Source: Bacteroidia bacterium
Lineage (GTDB): Bacteria > Bacteroidota > Bacteroidia > B-17B0 > Aurantibacillaceae
Length of the DNA: 64,000 nucleotides
Assembly (NCBI GenBank): GCA_016787785.1
Contig: JAEUTO010000014.1
Coordinates: forward strand, 62,001-126,000
Reading direction: 5' to 3'
In this document: piece after piece, positions 27,384-37,119 of the stretch
Numbering within the stretch: position 1 is the stretch's first letter
How the letters are laid out: each line of letters starts with the position of its first letter
The notes under the pieces: model-generated
The model's input: only the letters and a program-made list of their open reading frames with translations
The model's database searches: none
What the model was told of the DNA's origin: nothing
Made by a program: the position numbers and the translations under genes

Positions 27384-28499
27384 CTATTGCTTAATTTTTA
27401 CCTCGTTAATTCTACTAATGCACTCAGCATTGCCAGGCTTAAGTACAAGCGCTTTGTTAAAATTTATTAGTGCCTCTTTGTTTCGCTTATTTTCCTTATA
27501 AGCTAAGCCTAACCAATAAAACGCCTGGTAAGAATTTGGATAAAAAAGTGTATTTGCTTTGAAAATATTTATTGCCGAAACGTATTCTGATTTTCGAAGA
27601 TGATTTACGCCAATATCCTTTATCCAAACTTCAAATTCTTCATACACGTTTGTAATTTTATCTATTTTTGGTAGCAGCGAGTCTGTGATCTGTTTTACAA
27701 TAATTGAATCTGATGCGATCTTTTTCTGCTTAAAGCGGAATGAATGACTTACAAGCGGATCTATCTCATTTTTCAAATTATAAAAATGGAAGGCTTTTTT
27801 CCGGTCCCTTTCGAATACCAAAGCATTACCGTAATGCGTAGCATTATAATAAGGGCTTCGCATTTTTGTTAGGAAAAAACCATGTTTTTCAAATCTTTCT
27901 AACTCAATATCCATTGTGGTTAAAACATGGATACCATAGTCCGGACAGGTTTGTACATCCTCAGGAAACGAAAAGCCATCCAGTATAAATAATTTACCTT
28001 TTTGTTTTAATTTTGTTTCAATATCGTTAAGCATTTTATCTTTTTCATCAAAATCATGAAAGGAGTTGATGATCATTATTTTATCAAATTTATTTTCGGG
28101 TAACTTGCTTTCTTTTGTAGTGCCCATCACACGAACAAACTTATTTGTTTGCTTAGAAAGACGGCGTTTTGAATAATATTTTGCAGTACTATTGATTTTT
28201 TTCTCGGAGCAGCTCTTTGAATCGATGTCCTGTGCATAAAAGGTAACACTATCACATATAGTAGACAATACTCCAAGGTTATATCCTTCAGCGGCGCCTA
28301 TTTCAGTAATGATATCACCATTCTTAATTTCCATAAAATCAATCAACTGTTTTTTGGTTTCAAACATATCTACAAAAAAATTCATACGGTCTACAGACAA
28401 ATTAAACTCTGCTTTTGTGAATTCACCGCGGTATTTCTGGCTGTAATTGCCAGTTATAAAAATGCAGCAGAATAAAATCATTATAAAATACTTTTTCAT
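27384..28499 (-). CDS. Exported class I SAM methyltransferase with TPR tail
   Basis: A start at 28613 would add 38 residues without homology and overlap the sigma factor gene; the ATG at 28499 gives a clear signal peptide (MKKYFIMILFCCIFITGNYS) and 371 residues. The next part is a methyltransferase fold: DIITEIGAAEGYNLGVL as SAM motif I, FYAQDID, DKIMIINSFHDF and LKQKGKLFILDGF. The last 80 or so residues form TPR helices (AFYWLGLAYKENKRNKEALI). A signal peptide on a SAM enzyme is odd because the cofactor is cytoplasmic; anchoring at the membrane or loss of function are possible. Confidence 0.75.
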   Translation of the reverse strand: MKKYFIMILFCCIFITGNYSQKYRGEFTKAEFNLSVDRMNFFVDMFETKKQLIDFMEIKNGDIITEIGAAEGYNLGVLSTICDSVTFYAQDIDSKSCSEKKINSTAKYYSKRRLSKQTNKFVRVMGTTKESKLPENKFDKIMIINSFHDFDEKDKMLNDIETKLKQKGKLFILDGFSFPEDVQTCPDYGIHVLTTMDIELERFEKHGFFLTKMRSPYYNATHYGNALVFERDRKKAFHFYNLKNEIDPLVSHSFRFKQKKIASDSIIVKQITDSLLPKIDKITNVYEEFEVWIKDIGVNHLRKSEYVSAINIFKANTLFYPNSYQAFYWLGLAYKENKRNKEALINFNKALVLKPGNAECISRINEVKIKQ

Positions 28500-28551
28500 A
28501 AAATGAACCTGGGGGCTGGTGATTAAATATACATTTTTTAATCGTTTTTTG

Positions 28552-28559
28552 TATGTTTG
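28552..28559 (+). promoter_or_regulatory. -7 box directly upstream of the sigma factor gene
   Basis: TATGTTTG matches TAnnTTTG exactly and lies only 7 bases before the ATG at 28567. If used, it would give a nearly leaderless mRNA. Confidence 0.5.
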
Positions 28560-28566
28560 TAATACC

Positions 28567-29133
28567 ATGTCGCAAAAGATCTGCACTGAAGCTGAATTTA
28601 ACGAACTGTTCAACCTTTATTACGAAGAGTTGTGTCGTATTGTTATGCCAGTTGTTAAGGACTCGGATGTGGCAGAAGATGTAGTGCAGGATGTGTTTGT
28701 AAAGATGTGGACGAGGCGCGAGGAGTTGGTGGTTAACACCACGTTTAAAGCCTATTTATATAAAGCAGTTGTTTTTAGGGCGCTTGATCATTTACGTAAA
28801 CAAAAGAACGCCCAAAAAGCTTCAGATGAATTAAAAATTGTTTATCCGCAATCGCATAACGATGTTGAAAGTGGTATTGAAGAAAAAGAACTTACTGAAG
28901 CAATAAATGTTGGTCTGGATATGATGTCGGAGAATATGCGCATGATCTTTCAATTAAGCAGGTTTAGTGGTTTAAAGAACCGCGAAATTGCCGAGCAGTT
29001 GGATATTTCTATTAAAACGGTGGAAGCCAATATGGGTAAGGCTTTGAAGCTAATGCACGAGCATTTAAAACCCTTCTTAAAAACAAGCGCTCATACAATT
29101 GTATTTTGGTTATTACATGGATATTTTAAATAA
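28567..29133 (+). CDS. ECF-type RNA polymerase sigma-70 factor (FecI-like)
   Basis: The 188-residue protein (ATG at 28567; an earlier start at 28519 lacks homology and overlaps the divergent gene) has sigma region 2 (LYYEELCRIVMPVV, DVAEDVVQDVFVKMW) and region 4 (LSRFSGLKNREIAEQLDIS, IKTVEANMGKALKLM). This is the Bacteroidota-type ECF sigma that pairs with a FecR-like anti-sigma. The anti-sigma and a TonB receptor follow, so it probably directs transcription of the receptor in response to a ligand outside the cell. Confidence 0.92.
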   Translation: MSQKICTEAEFNELFNLYYEELCRIVMPVVKDSDVAEDVVQDVFVKMWTRREELVVNTTFKAYLYKAVVFRALDHLRKQKNAQKASDELKIVYPQSHNDVESGIEEKELTEAINVGLDMMSENMRMIFQLSRFSGLKNREIAEQLDISIKTVEANMGKALKLMHEHLKPFLKTSAHTIVFWLLHGYFK

Positions 29134-29241
29134 AGGATAGGGTAAATGGAAGTTGGCACGACATATAGTAGAAATGAGACATGTAAAAGGACACATTATC
29201 AGGTTACACCAACGAATTGGTAATTTAGTTTTAGATATAAT

Positions 29242-30225
29242 ATGCAAGATTGGGAGTTAATAGCAAAGTACATTAAAGGTGAAGCCACGCAAGAGGAGAG
29301 GGTAACTGTGGAGCAGTGGCTAAGGTCCGATAATGCAAATGCTATTTTATTGGAGGAGATAAAAGCTACCTGGGAAACTTCAGGAAAGCTAAATACGCAT
29401 ATTAAAATTAACAAAGCAAAAGCCTGGAATTCTATTCAGGAAAAAATAAAAGAAGAAGGAAAAGTAATACCTATTACCCGCAAAGCCCCAACCTACAATA
29501 CCTGGATATTAAGAGTAGCCGCTATATTGATAGTTGGTTTATTTGCTACCTGGCTGGCTTTAAAAACGGGCAATACACCGGAATTGATCTATGTTCAAAC
29601 TTCGGGTGAGGCAAGAACCATTGTTTTACCGGATAGCTCTGTTGTTGTTTTAAATGAGAACAGTAAATTTTCTTATCCAAAAGAATTTGCAGCCAATGAG
29701 CGAAAGGTTGAATTAGAGGGCGAAGCCTTTTTTGAAGTTACAAAGGATCCTGAAAAACCTTTTATTATTGAAAACAGAAGTTTTGATGTAAAAGTGCTGG
29801 GTACTTCTTTTAACGTATTGGCTTATGAAAAAGATAATAACGCTGCAGTAACCGTGGTTACCGGTAAAGTAGCTTTTACAGATAAAAAAGGTGGTTCGGT
29901 ACTTTTAGTTAAAGACGAAGTGGGTACTTTAAATAAAACGGACCACCAACTTTTTAAGTCGACCAATGCAAACTCTAATTTTCTTGCATGGAAGACCAAA
30001 AAACTGGAGTTTACCAATACCAATTTTACAGAAGTTTGTGCCACACTCAAAAAGTATTTTGCGGTTGATATTATTGTAAAAGATAAGAATATTCTCAATT
30101 GCACCTTTACGGGTTATTTCGAAAACCCAAAACTACCCGATATTTTAAAAGTATTGGAGAAAACCTTAAATTTAAAGACTGTTGTTAATGATAAGAGCGT
30201 AGAGATCACAGGTAAGGGATGTTAA
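29242..30225 (+). CDS. FecR-family anti-sigma factor
   Basis: The 327-residue protein has an N-terminal cytoplasmic part (WELIAKYIKGEATQEERVTV), one membrane segment at about residues 90-108 (ILRVAAILIVGLFATWLAL), a periplasmic FecR domain (TIVLPDSSVVVLNENSKFSYP, FEVTKDPEKPFI, VKVLGTSFNV) and a DUF4974-like end (LEFTNTNFTEVCATLKKYFAV). It holds the sigma factor until the receptor signals. It lies between the sigma gene and the receptor, with 7 bases to the latter. Confidence 0.93.
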   Translation: MQDWELIAKYIKGEATQEERVTVEQWLRSDNANAILLEEIKATWETSGKLNTHIKINKAKAWNSIQEKIKEEGKVIPITRKAPTYNTWILRVAAILIVGLFATWLALKTGNTPELIYVQTSGEARTIVLPDSSVVVLNENSKFSYPKEFAANERKVELEGEAFFEVTKDPEKPFIIENRSFDVKVLGTSFNVLAYEKDNNAAVTVVTGKVAFTDKKGGSVLLVKDEVGTLNKTDHQLFKSTNANSNFLAWKTKKLEFTNTNFTEVCATLKKYFAVDIIVKDKNILNCTFTGYFENPKLPDILKVLEKTLNLKTVVNDKSVEITGKGC

Positions 30226-30232
30226 TTTTTAT

Positions 30233-32686
30233 ATGAAGCTTTTTGCTGCCATTGTTATTTTGATGCTAAGCAATGTTGTTTTAGCTCAGGATAATTTATT
30301 GGACAAAAAGATCAACCTCTCGGCAAACAACATTCAATTAGAAAAAGTCTTAGATCAACTTAGCGCCCTAAGCAGTACCCGTTTCACTTACGGAAACACG
30401 ATCGATCTGAAGCAAAAAGTAAGTTTTAATTTTTCTGATATTACTTTTAGAGAAGCCCTCAATAAAATTTTCGATCCACTAAAAATAAGCTGGGAAGTTA
30501 TTGGCGATCAGATAGCTTTGGCACCCGGAAAAAAGTTGACTTTTAAGGTCTCCGGAACCCTTAAGGATAGCGCTGATAGGAGCGGGATCGAATTCGCAAC
30601 TGTTTACCTTAAAGGAGAAACCTTTAATGCTTCCAGCGATTTTAATGGCAGGTTTTATTTGGATCATATTCCGCAAGGCACGTACACTTTAGTTGTAAAC
30701 GCGTTTGGTTACAAAGTTAAAGAACATGTTATTGAAATAAACGATCAACCTGTTACAGTTTCATTTGAACTTAGTCAACAAGCCATTACCCTTTCCGAAA
30801 CAATTGTTACCACAGATAATATCATCGAAAAGGTTTCTGTATCTGAAATGGAGATCAAACATGTGCAAATCGACGCCGTTAAAGGTATCTCCAATGATCC
30901 TATGAAATCCCTTACGGCTTTGCCCGGTGTATTAACAAAAACCGACCTTTATGGCTCTTCCGAAATTCATGTCAGAGGCGGCGAATCTTCTGAAAATCTT
31001 TTTTTAATTGACAACATTAAATTGCCCTTGCCTTTTCACTTTAGTGGGCAATCTGTTTTTAACCCCGAAATGTTAGATAAGGCCGAGGTATTGACAGGTG
31101 GTTATGCCGCTAATTACGGCAATGCCATGTCATCGGTTTTTAATTTAACTACTAAGAGTGGCGATGCAGAGCGCTTTAGTGGCAACGTTGATCTAAATAC
31201 ATCCAACCCTTCATACCTTATACAGGGGCCACTTAAAAAAAATAAGCTCGCTTTTATTGTTGGCTTAAGATCCATCCTAAGTCTTTTATCACCCGTTGAA
31301 AAACGGGCAGATCTTACTTCAAAAATTACCTACACCGTAAATGCAAAAACAAAAATAAATTTTACTACGTTGAATGTTAATGATTATACAGATACAAGCT
31401 TTCAAAAGATCCTTCCAAAAGCAAATGCTTTAAGTAAGATCAATGCTCAAAATTTTCAGGTGCAAAGTGTTATTTCCGATAAAAGTTACAGCAAGACCTC
31501 TTTTTTACATTCGGGCTGGCGCTTAAATATCGATCCGGAACAATATGGTTTTCGCCACATCAATTATAACAGCTATACCCTGCGTGAGGACTTAACTTTT
31601 TATCCAAGACCCGATACAAAATTTAAAATGGGTATAGAAAGTAGTTTGGAAGACGAACGATCAAACATTACAGAGTTTTATAAAACAACTGATATTCCAA
31701 TTACAGATACTGCGGCATTGATATATAGTCGCAAAGTAAATACAACGAATATTTTATCCTCCGCCTATTTAATTTACGACGCACCCGTTTTTAAAAGAAT
31801 AAAATTAAATGCGGGTTTGCGTGTAGATCATAATCAATTAGCAAATACATTTGATCTTTCGCCACGCATAACTTTGGGTTATGACTTAACAAGGAGTACT
31901 GTTCTTTCGGCCAGTTGGGGGATTTTTAAGCAATCGCCAACAACTTATCAGCTAATTCAGAATAAACATTTAATATCCAATTATAGTGAGCATACAATTG
32001 TTTCTGTAAAACAAAAATTAACGCCCATTATTTCTGCCAGGGTAGAAGGTTATTATAAAAAATACACTAAGCTTGTCATATTTGATACCTCATTTGCTTA
32101 TTCTAACAAAGGGTATGGAGATGCAAAAGGAATAGAATTTTTTTTAATGAAAGAAACAGGCCGCACAAATGGTTGGATATCCTATTCCATAGCGCGATCA
32201 GATAAGAAAAGGAGTCTGCAGGATAAAGTATATCCTTATTATTTTGATCAGCGCCAATCGTTGAATATCGTGTTATGCGTTACGCGAAAAGAATCCAAGC
32301 GCAAATGGTTCCTTCCGCATTCGTATAGTTTTGATTTTAGATATGCTACCGGCGAACCTTATACACCTATAACAGGCGTTGATTCTTTGGCAGGCAAATA
32401 TGAGTTTATTACAGGTAATGTTAATTCTGCCAGAAACCCCGATTACAACACTTTGAACATAAAATGCCAGTGGCACGACAGAGCTTTTGGTAAGAGAAAA
32501 CGCCATATGGTGCAATTTTACCTTAATTTTTGGAACATTTATGGCTATTCTAATCTGGCAGAACGCATCTATAAAGTAGACCCAATAACGGGTTCGCTAA
32601 CGGTTACAAACTCATACCGTAAGTTTTTGGACCTTAATATTGGCTTAAAACTCAATTTTAACTATTACAACCGGCCAAAACAGTAA
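30233..32686 (+). CDS. TonB-dependent receptor with STN signalling domain
   Basis: The 817-residue protein has a signal peptide (ending VVLAQ), an STN domain (about residues 24-95: ANNIQLEKVLDQLSAL, FSDITFREALNKIF), a carboxypeptidase-like regulatory domain (about 103-185: FATVYLKGETFNASSDFNG), a plug (SLTALPGVL, EIHVRGGESSENLFLIDN) and a beta-barrel. The STN domain is what contacts a FecR anti-sigma, so this is a transducer-type receptor. No SusD-like partner follows, which argues for a siderophore, metal chelate or peptide rather than a glycan. The ligand is unknown. Confidence 0.92.
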   Translation: MKLFAAIVILMLSNVVLAQDNLLDKKINLSANNIQLEKVLDQLSALSSTRFTYGNTIDLKQKVSFNFSDITFREALNKIFDPLKISWEVIGDQIALAPGKKLTFKVSGTLKDSADRSGIEFATVYLKGETFNASSDFNGRFYLDHIPQGTYTLVVNAFGYKVKEHVIEINDQPVTVSFELSQQAITLSETIVTTDNIIEKVSVSEMEIKHVQIDAVKGISNDPMKSLTALPGVLTKTDLYGSSEIHVRGGESSENLFLIDNIKLPLPFHFSGQSVFNPEMLDKAEVLTGGYAANYGNAMSSVFNLTTKSGDAERFSGNVDLNTSNPSYLIQGPLKKNKLAFIVGLRSILSLLSPVEKRADLTSKITYTVNAKTKINFTTLNVNDYTDTSFQKILPKANALSKINAQNFQVQSVISDKSYSKTSFLHSGWRLNIDPEQYGFRHINYNSYTLREDLTFYPRPDTKFKMGIESSLEDERSNITEFYKTTDIPITDTAALIYSRKVNTTNILSSAYLIYDAPVFKRIKLNAGLRVDHNQLANTFDLSPRITLGYDLTRSTVLSASWGIFKQSPTTYQLIQNKHLISNYSEHTIVSVKQKLTPIISARVEGYYKKYTKLVIFDTSFAYSNKGYGDAKGIEFFLMKETGRTNGWISYSIARSDKKRSLQDKVYPYYFDQRQSLNIVLCVTRKESKRKWFLPHSYSFDFRYATGEPYTPITGVDSLAGKYEFITGNVNSARNPDYNTLNIKCQWHDRAFGKRKRHMVQFYLNFWNIYGYSNLAERIYKVDPITGSLTVTNSYRKFLDLNIGLKLNFNYYNRPKQ

Positions 32687-32772
32687 TTTTTTAAGTTTTA
32701 GGGTAGGGTATCTTCTTTTTCAACCGACATATAGGTATAAAAGCAAATACTAAACAACAAAAAACACATATT

Positions 32773-33582
32773 ATGAAAAAAGCAATTTTACTTTTAGTTA
32801 TGGGCGTAACAGGATTAGGCCTTACTGCGCAGGAAAATAATACATGGCGCCTTGGTGTGCAATGGGGTGGGCACGACAATCAATCAAAATACGTTGGAGG
32901 TTCGCCAAATGCCAACGCCCGTTTTCACCAGAACGAATTTGGTGGCGGTACATTTGATCTTGTTGCAAGATATGATCTTAACCAGCATTGGATGGCAACA
33001 ACAGGTTTTGGCTTTAATAGCTTTGGTTTTAATTTTGCATTGGCAGAGAATTATAACCTTGTAACATTAAAAGATCGTTACTCTGCAATACAATCGTCTT
33101 ATACAGGCGTTGAAATTCCTTTTTTGGTTTATTATAAATTTAATTTGAATTGTAAAAATAACCGTTGGTTAATTGGCGGTGGTTTTGCTGCTAATTTTAC
33201 AGAAGGTAAAACAGTTTCAAAGAACTTTGTAGCAAATAACGATGGCGTTACAAGCTCAGATTATTTAAATTCTGTTTCCACTTCAAATAACGGTGGCCAT
33301 GCTATGTTACGTTTTGCAGTAGGCCGCGAAAAAGTATTTAAAAGAGGTAGCATGCTAAACGCAAGCCTGGTATTTAACGCCGGCTTAGACGAAATAGCAC
33401 ATGCAACCGTAAATTATACAGTAGATAACCAAAACTATACACATAGCTTTAGCAATAAAGGAAATTACGTTGGTTTAAGATTAACGTATTACTTTAGAAC
33501 CAATGCTTTTAAAACAAAAACTAAAACACCAACAAGAAATGTTACAAAAGCTACACCAGTAACTGGACCCATAACAAGATAA
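32773..33582 (+). CDS. Outer-membrane beta-barrel protein
   Basis: The 269-residue product has a signal peptide ending GLTAQ and an eight-strand-like barrel pattern (FDLVARYDLNQHWMATTGFGF, IPFLVYYKFNLN, VGLRLTYYF). A basic tail of about 25 residues rich in Thr and Lys follows the last strand, which is unusual for a barrel. It lies 86 bases after the TonB receptor and 22 bases before the first of four T9SS cargo genes, so it could belong to either unit. Confidence 0.7.
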   Translation: MKKAILLLVMGVTGLGLTAQENNTWRLGVQWGGHDNQSKYVGGSPNANARFHQNEFGGGTFDLVARYDLNQHWMATTGFGFNSFGFNFALAENYNLVTLKDRYSAIQSSYTGVEIPFLVYYKFNLNCKNNRWLIGGGFAANFTEGKTVSKNFVANNDGVTSSDYLNSVSTSNNGGHAMLRFAVGREKVFKRGSMLNASLVFNAGLDEIAHATVNYTVDNQNYTHSFSNKGNYVGLRLTYYFRTNAFKTKTKTPTRNVTKATPVTGPITR

Positions 33583-33604
33583 TTTTATAAAATTAGTCAG
33601 CCGG

Positions 33605-34915
33605 ATGAAAAAGCTTATTTTATTTTTCTGCATCTGTTTGAGTTGTGTTTTAAAGTCTCAACCTAACTGGCCACTAACAAAAAGTAACACCACTTTGCAG
33701 GTAGCAATTCCTGCAGAGTTTGGTGTGCCGGTTATGCAACCGCTAAGCGTTGATGGCTGGGAAGATGGGATCTTTATTTCGCGCAACGGTTTAAATTTAT
33801 ATAGCATTTATGTTCCGGCTGATGCGTTATCGTGGACCACGAATGGTGCGCCCTGCATTTTTACACCTTACCAGAAAGGACCAACTTACGGTATGGACCT
33901 TGCCACTTCGCCAACAACAGCTTGCCCTATGTGGTTGCATGGTGATATTCTAATTTCATCCAGAACATCCACTTCTGTTCCTTTTCCGGGCTGGACACTC
34001 TCCAACTTAAGCGGACCCATATTTAGCGAAGGTGCCCCACAATTTTCAATGCTAAATTCAACGGTATCTGATCTTGTTGTTTATACAAGTAACCAGCAAC
34101 CACCTTACAATACAGATATTTATTTAATAAAAAATTCTACGATCAACCCCTCGGCTACAGGTACGATATTACCGGCACCTGTAACGCAAACAACAACCGA
34201 AGATAACCCACATCTTGAAAGACTAAGTGCTAATCAATTGGTCTTGTTTTTTGATTCGCCAGACAGAGTGGGCGGTGTTGGCGGATTAGATCTTTGGTAT
34301 GCTTTGAGTAATGATAATGGCATTACATGGAATGCACCCCAACAGGTTAGTTCATTAAATACGTCACTTAATGAACATCAACCGCACTTATACAAAGATA
34401 ATTTTAACCAATGGTGGATGTATTATACAACACCCGATGTTTCTGGTAAATATGCTATTTACAGATCGCAACAAACCATTGCAAATAACTGGAATAGTTG
34501 GGGACCTAAGCAATTAGTTGTTGGGCCGGGAAATACAGCGGGCATTGGCGAACCAACCTTAACACAAAACGGCGACCTTTCGTTTGTGGTTGTTTATCAG
34601 GATGCGAACGGAACGCCAACCGATAAATTTGACGCCGATCCATGGTTCTTGCCCCATGCAATTATAACCTCTGTTAATAAAAATAATTTAACCCATGAAT
34701 TTTCTGTTTACCCAAATCCATTTGTAGATCAAATAACTATTAACACAAACAGGGCCGAAAAATTTCAGGTCTACAACACGTGTGGGGTTGTTGTAAAAGA
34801 AATTGAGATTACGCAAAGCTCTGTTATTGACCTTTCTGATCTTTTGGAAGGTATTTATTTTATTAGCTCCGAAAATAATTCTATACCAAAAAAGATCATT
34901 AAAATAAAAGGATGA
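33605..34915 (+). CDS. T9SS-secreted beta-propeller-like protein
   Basis: The 436-residue product has a signal peptide (ending VLKSQ) and a C-terminal T9SS sorting domain (FSVYPNPFVDQITIN to IIKIKG). The middle resembles a five-bladed or PD40-type propeller, with TEDNPHLERLSANQLVLFF, SNDNGITWNAPQQVSS and EHQPHLYKDNFNQWWMYY. This layout resembles sialidase or GH43-like folds, but I see no catalytic set I can name. Its stop overlaps the ATG of the next gene by 4 bases, so the two are coupled. Confidence 0.75.
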   Translation: MKKLILFFCICLSCVLKSQPNWPLTKSNTTLQVAIPAEFGVPVMQPLSVDGWEDGIFISRNGLNLYSIYVPADALSWTTNGAPCIFTPYQKGPTYGMDLATSPTTACPMWLHGDILISSRTSTSVPFPGWTLSNLSGPIFSEGAPQFSMLNSTVSDLVVYTSNQQPPYNTDIYLIKNSTINPSATGTILPAPVTQTTTEDNPHLERLSANQLVLFFDSPDRVGGVGGLDLWYALSNDNGITWNAPQQVSSLNTSLNEHQPHLYKDNFNQWWMYYTTPDVSGKYAIYRSQQTIANNWNSWGPKQLVVGPGNTAGIGEPTLTQNGDLSFVVVYQDANGTPTDKFDADPWFLPHAIITSVNKNNLTHEFSVYPNPFVDQITINTNRAEKFQVYNTCGVVVKEIEITQSSVIDLSDLLEGIYFISSENNSIPKKIIKIKG

Positions 34916-37107
34916 AAAAATTTTATTTTTTAATATTATTTATAAAAACAATTTGTTTTTCAGCTCAAACATGGAATTCAATAGGGCCTAATGGCGGCTA
35001 TTTTAAAGATTTCGCCATCCATCCTACAAATCCTCAAATTGTTTTTGCAGGAAGTGATGATAGCGGAGGGATCTGGAAGAGCACGGATGGCGGGCAAAAT
35101 TGGACATTAGTAAGTTCGTTATTTCCAAATATTACAGGCTGGAAGATCGTTTTTGATAAAATTAATCCAAACAAAATTTACGCCTGTGATATGTATGGCA
35201 GATATGGACTGATAAAATCAATCGATGGCGGCAACACCTGGCAATTAAAAAACACCGGTTTAAATACACGTTACGATAAAATGGTAACTGGTATTGTACA
35301 TGCACACAATAAACCAGATACGTTATTAATATCTACTGGTTATGAACCGGGAGGAACACCTCCTCGCCCGGGAAATGGCGTTTTTAGAAGTTTTAATGGT
35401 GGCAACACATGGTCTGCTGCAGGCTTGCAAGGTACTACTACGCCTTGTATCGCTTCAAACGGACCGGGTGGCGCTATATTAGTTGGAACAATTGGTAATG
35501 GCTTAAAAGTTTCAAGTAATTTTGGCCAAACATGGATAAACCATCCGCAAATTCCCCCAAACGCCAATGTGTTAGAAATTGAAACAGATAGTAATATTGT
35601 AATGGTGTCTGCCCTTTTAGATGGTGTGTTCTTAAGTACTGATTACGGTAATAATTTTACAAATATTGGAATGCTCAATGAAGTGAATTTTGATATTAAT
35701 ATTTTCAAAAAAACACCAACTATTGAATTATTTTCAAGCGCTTTCTCAGGTTTGAAAAAGTATAGCTCTTCCACCGGTAATTGGACAGCTGTTAACCATC
35801 CTGAGTTAAATACGCAATTAGCCATGGGCATTGGCTCAAGAGGCAACACGCTTTATGTAAGTAATTTTTCAAACGCTAATATTCTAAAGTCAACCGATGG
35901 GGGTGTTACCTGGAATTTTATTTCAAATTCTCCTAAAGCCATAGAGGTGGGTGGTTTATATATTGATCCGGCCAACGCAAATCATATTATTACCTCTGTG
36001 CTGGGAACATATAATTTAAATGGGTTATTAGGCAAAGAGTGTATTTTAGAAACGGTTAACGGTGGAACTTCATGGACAAGGAAAGGTCCTGTTGCTCATG
36101 GCAGAGGAATTGCAAAAGATCCTAACAATCCAACTACTTTCTATTTGGGAACTTATGCTAAGGGATTGTATAAGACAACAGATGCTTTTACAACATTTAC
36201 TAACGTTAGGAGTGGGAACAGAGTTATTTTAGATGTAGTTGTTAATCCAAACAACAATCAGGAAGTGTTGATAAGTGAGATTGATAACTCGAATTCATCT
36301 ATTGCAATTTTAAAAAGTATCAACGGAGGTTTAACGTTTAACGTTACGTCAACATTAGTGGCAACAAAATTAGATTTCGATCCGGTTACACCTTCTGTTG
36401 TTTATGCGAGCACCTATTCTGGTTTATACAAAAGCACCGATGCAGGAAATACCTGGAATATTTTAACGCTTACAAATGTGCCTTTGTCAACTGTTAAATC
36501 ATTTTCTAATCATATTTATGCGGCGCATTTAAACGGCACATTGTTTAAAGTAAATGGCACTTCAACGGTTAATATTACCGGTCCATGGCCCAACAACTCT
36601 CAAATCAATAATGTTATAGAGAATAATGGAAAGCTAATTATTGGCATTAATGGTGCAGAAAAAGATACTACATTAAACTTATTCGGATCTACTTATTTAA
36701 GTGTTGACAGCGGCAGCACATGGACAAACATAACAGGAAATATGCCTTGCACACATGTTTACGCGATGAATGGGTTACAACTGGTTAACAATGATTTATA
36801 TGTTGCAACCTACGGCGGTGGAGTATATAAATCTCCTGGACTTATAACGAGTATTAAAGAACAGAAAAATCTTCAGCAAATAAATATTTATCCTAATCCG
36901 GCAGTAGATTTCTTAAAGGTTGATTTAGAAAATATAAAAAGTGAAACGATTGAATGTTTTGTACAAAATTATTTTGGTCAAATTGTATTGGAAACAAAAG
37001 TTAGTAAAGCTAATCCTGAAATTGACATTTCTATGTTAAGCTCTGGCTTTTATATTGTTAGTTTTGCAAATACAGATATAGCGTCAAAAAAAATAATAAA
37101 GAAATAA
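34912..37107 (+). CDS. T9SS-secreted BNR/sortilin-type beta-propeller protein
   Basis: The 731-residue product has a signal peptide ending FSAQ, many Asp-box-like repeats (KSTDGGQNW, KSIDGGNTW, RSFNGGNTW, KSTDAGNTW) and a T9SS sorting domain (INIYPNPAVDFLKVD to IIKK). Repeats of the form GGxTW are typical of sortilin/VPS10 and GH74-type propellers. No GH74 catalytic Asp pair can be assigned with confidence, so binding or an unknown hydrolase role are both possible. It is a paralogue of the 38330-40558 product. Confidence 0.8.
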   Translation: MKKFYFLILFIKTICFSAQTWNSIGPNGGYFKDFAIHPTNPQIVFAGSDDSGGIWKSTDGGQNWTLVSSLFPNITGWKIVFDKINPNKIYACDMYGRYGLIKSIDGGNTWQLKNTGLNTRYDKMVTGIVHAHNKPDTLLISTGYEPGGTPPRPGNGVFRSFNGGNTWSAAGLQGTTTPCIASNGPGGAILVGTIGNGLKVSSNFGQTWINHPQIPPNANVLEIETDSNIVMVSALLDGVFLSTDYGNNFTNIGMLNEVNFDINIFKKTPTIELFSSAFSGLKKYSSSTGNWTAVNHPELNTQLAMGIGSRGNTLYVSNFSNANILKSTDGGVTWNFISNSPKAIEVGGLYIDPANANHIITSVLGTYNLNGLLGKECILETVNGGTSWTRKGPVAHGRGIAKDPNNPTTFYLGTYAKGLYKTTDAFTTFTNVRSGNRVILDVVVNPNNNQEVLISEIDNSNSSIAILKSINGGLTFNVTSTLVATKLDFDPVTPSVVYASTYSGLYKSTDAGNTWNILTLTNVPLSTVKSFSNHIYAAHLNGTLFKVNGTSTVNITGPWPNNSQINNVIENNGKLIIGINGAEKDTTLNLFGSTYLSVDSGSTWTNITGNMPCTHVYAMNGLQLVNNDLYVATYGGGVYKSPGLITSIKEQKNLQQINIYPNPAVDFLKVDLENIKSETIECFVQNYFGQIVLETKVSKANPEIDISMLSSGFYIVSFANTDIASKKIIKK

Positions 37108-37119
37108 ATAGATTATCCC

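Noticed and set aside
28500-28613. Longer N-terminus of the exported methyltransferase
   Set aside because: It would overlap the divergent sigma factor gene and bury the signal peptide 38 residues inside.
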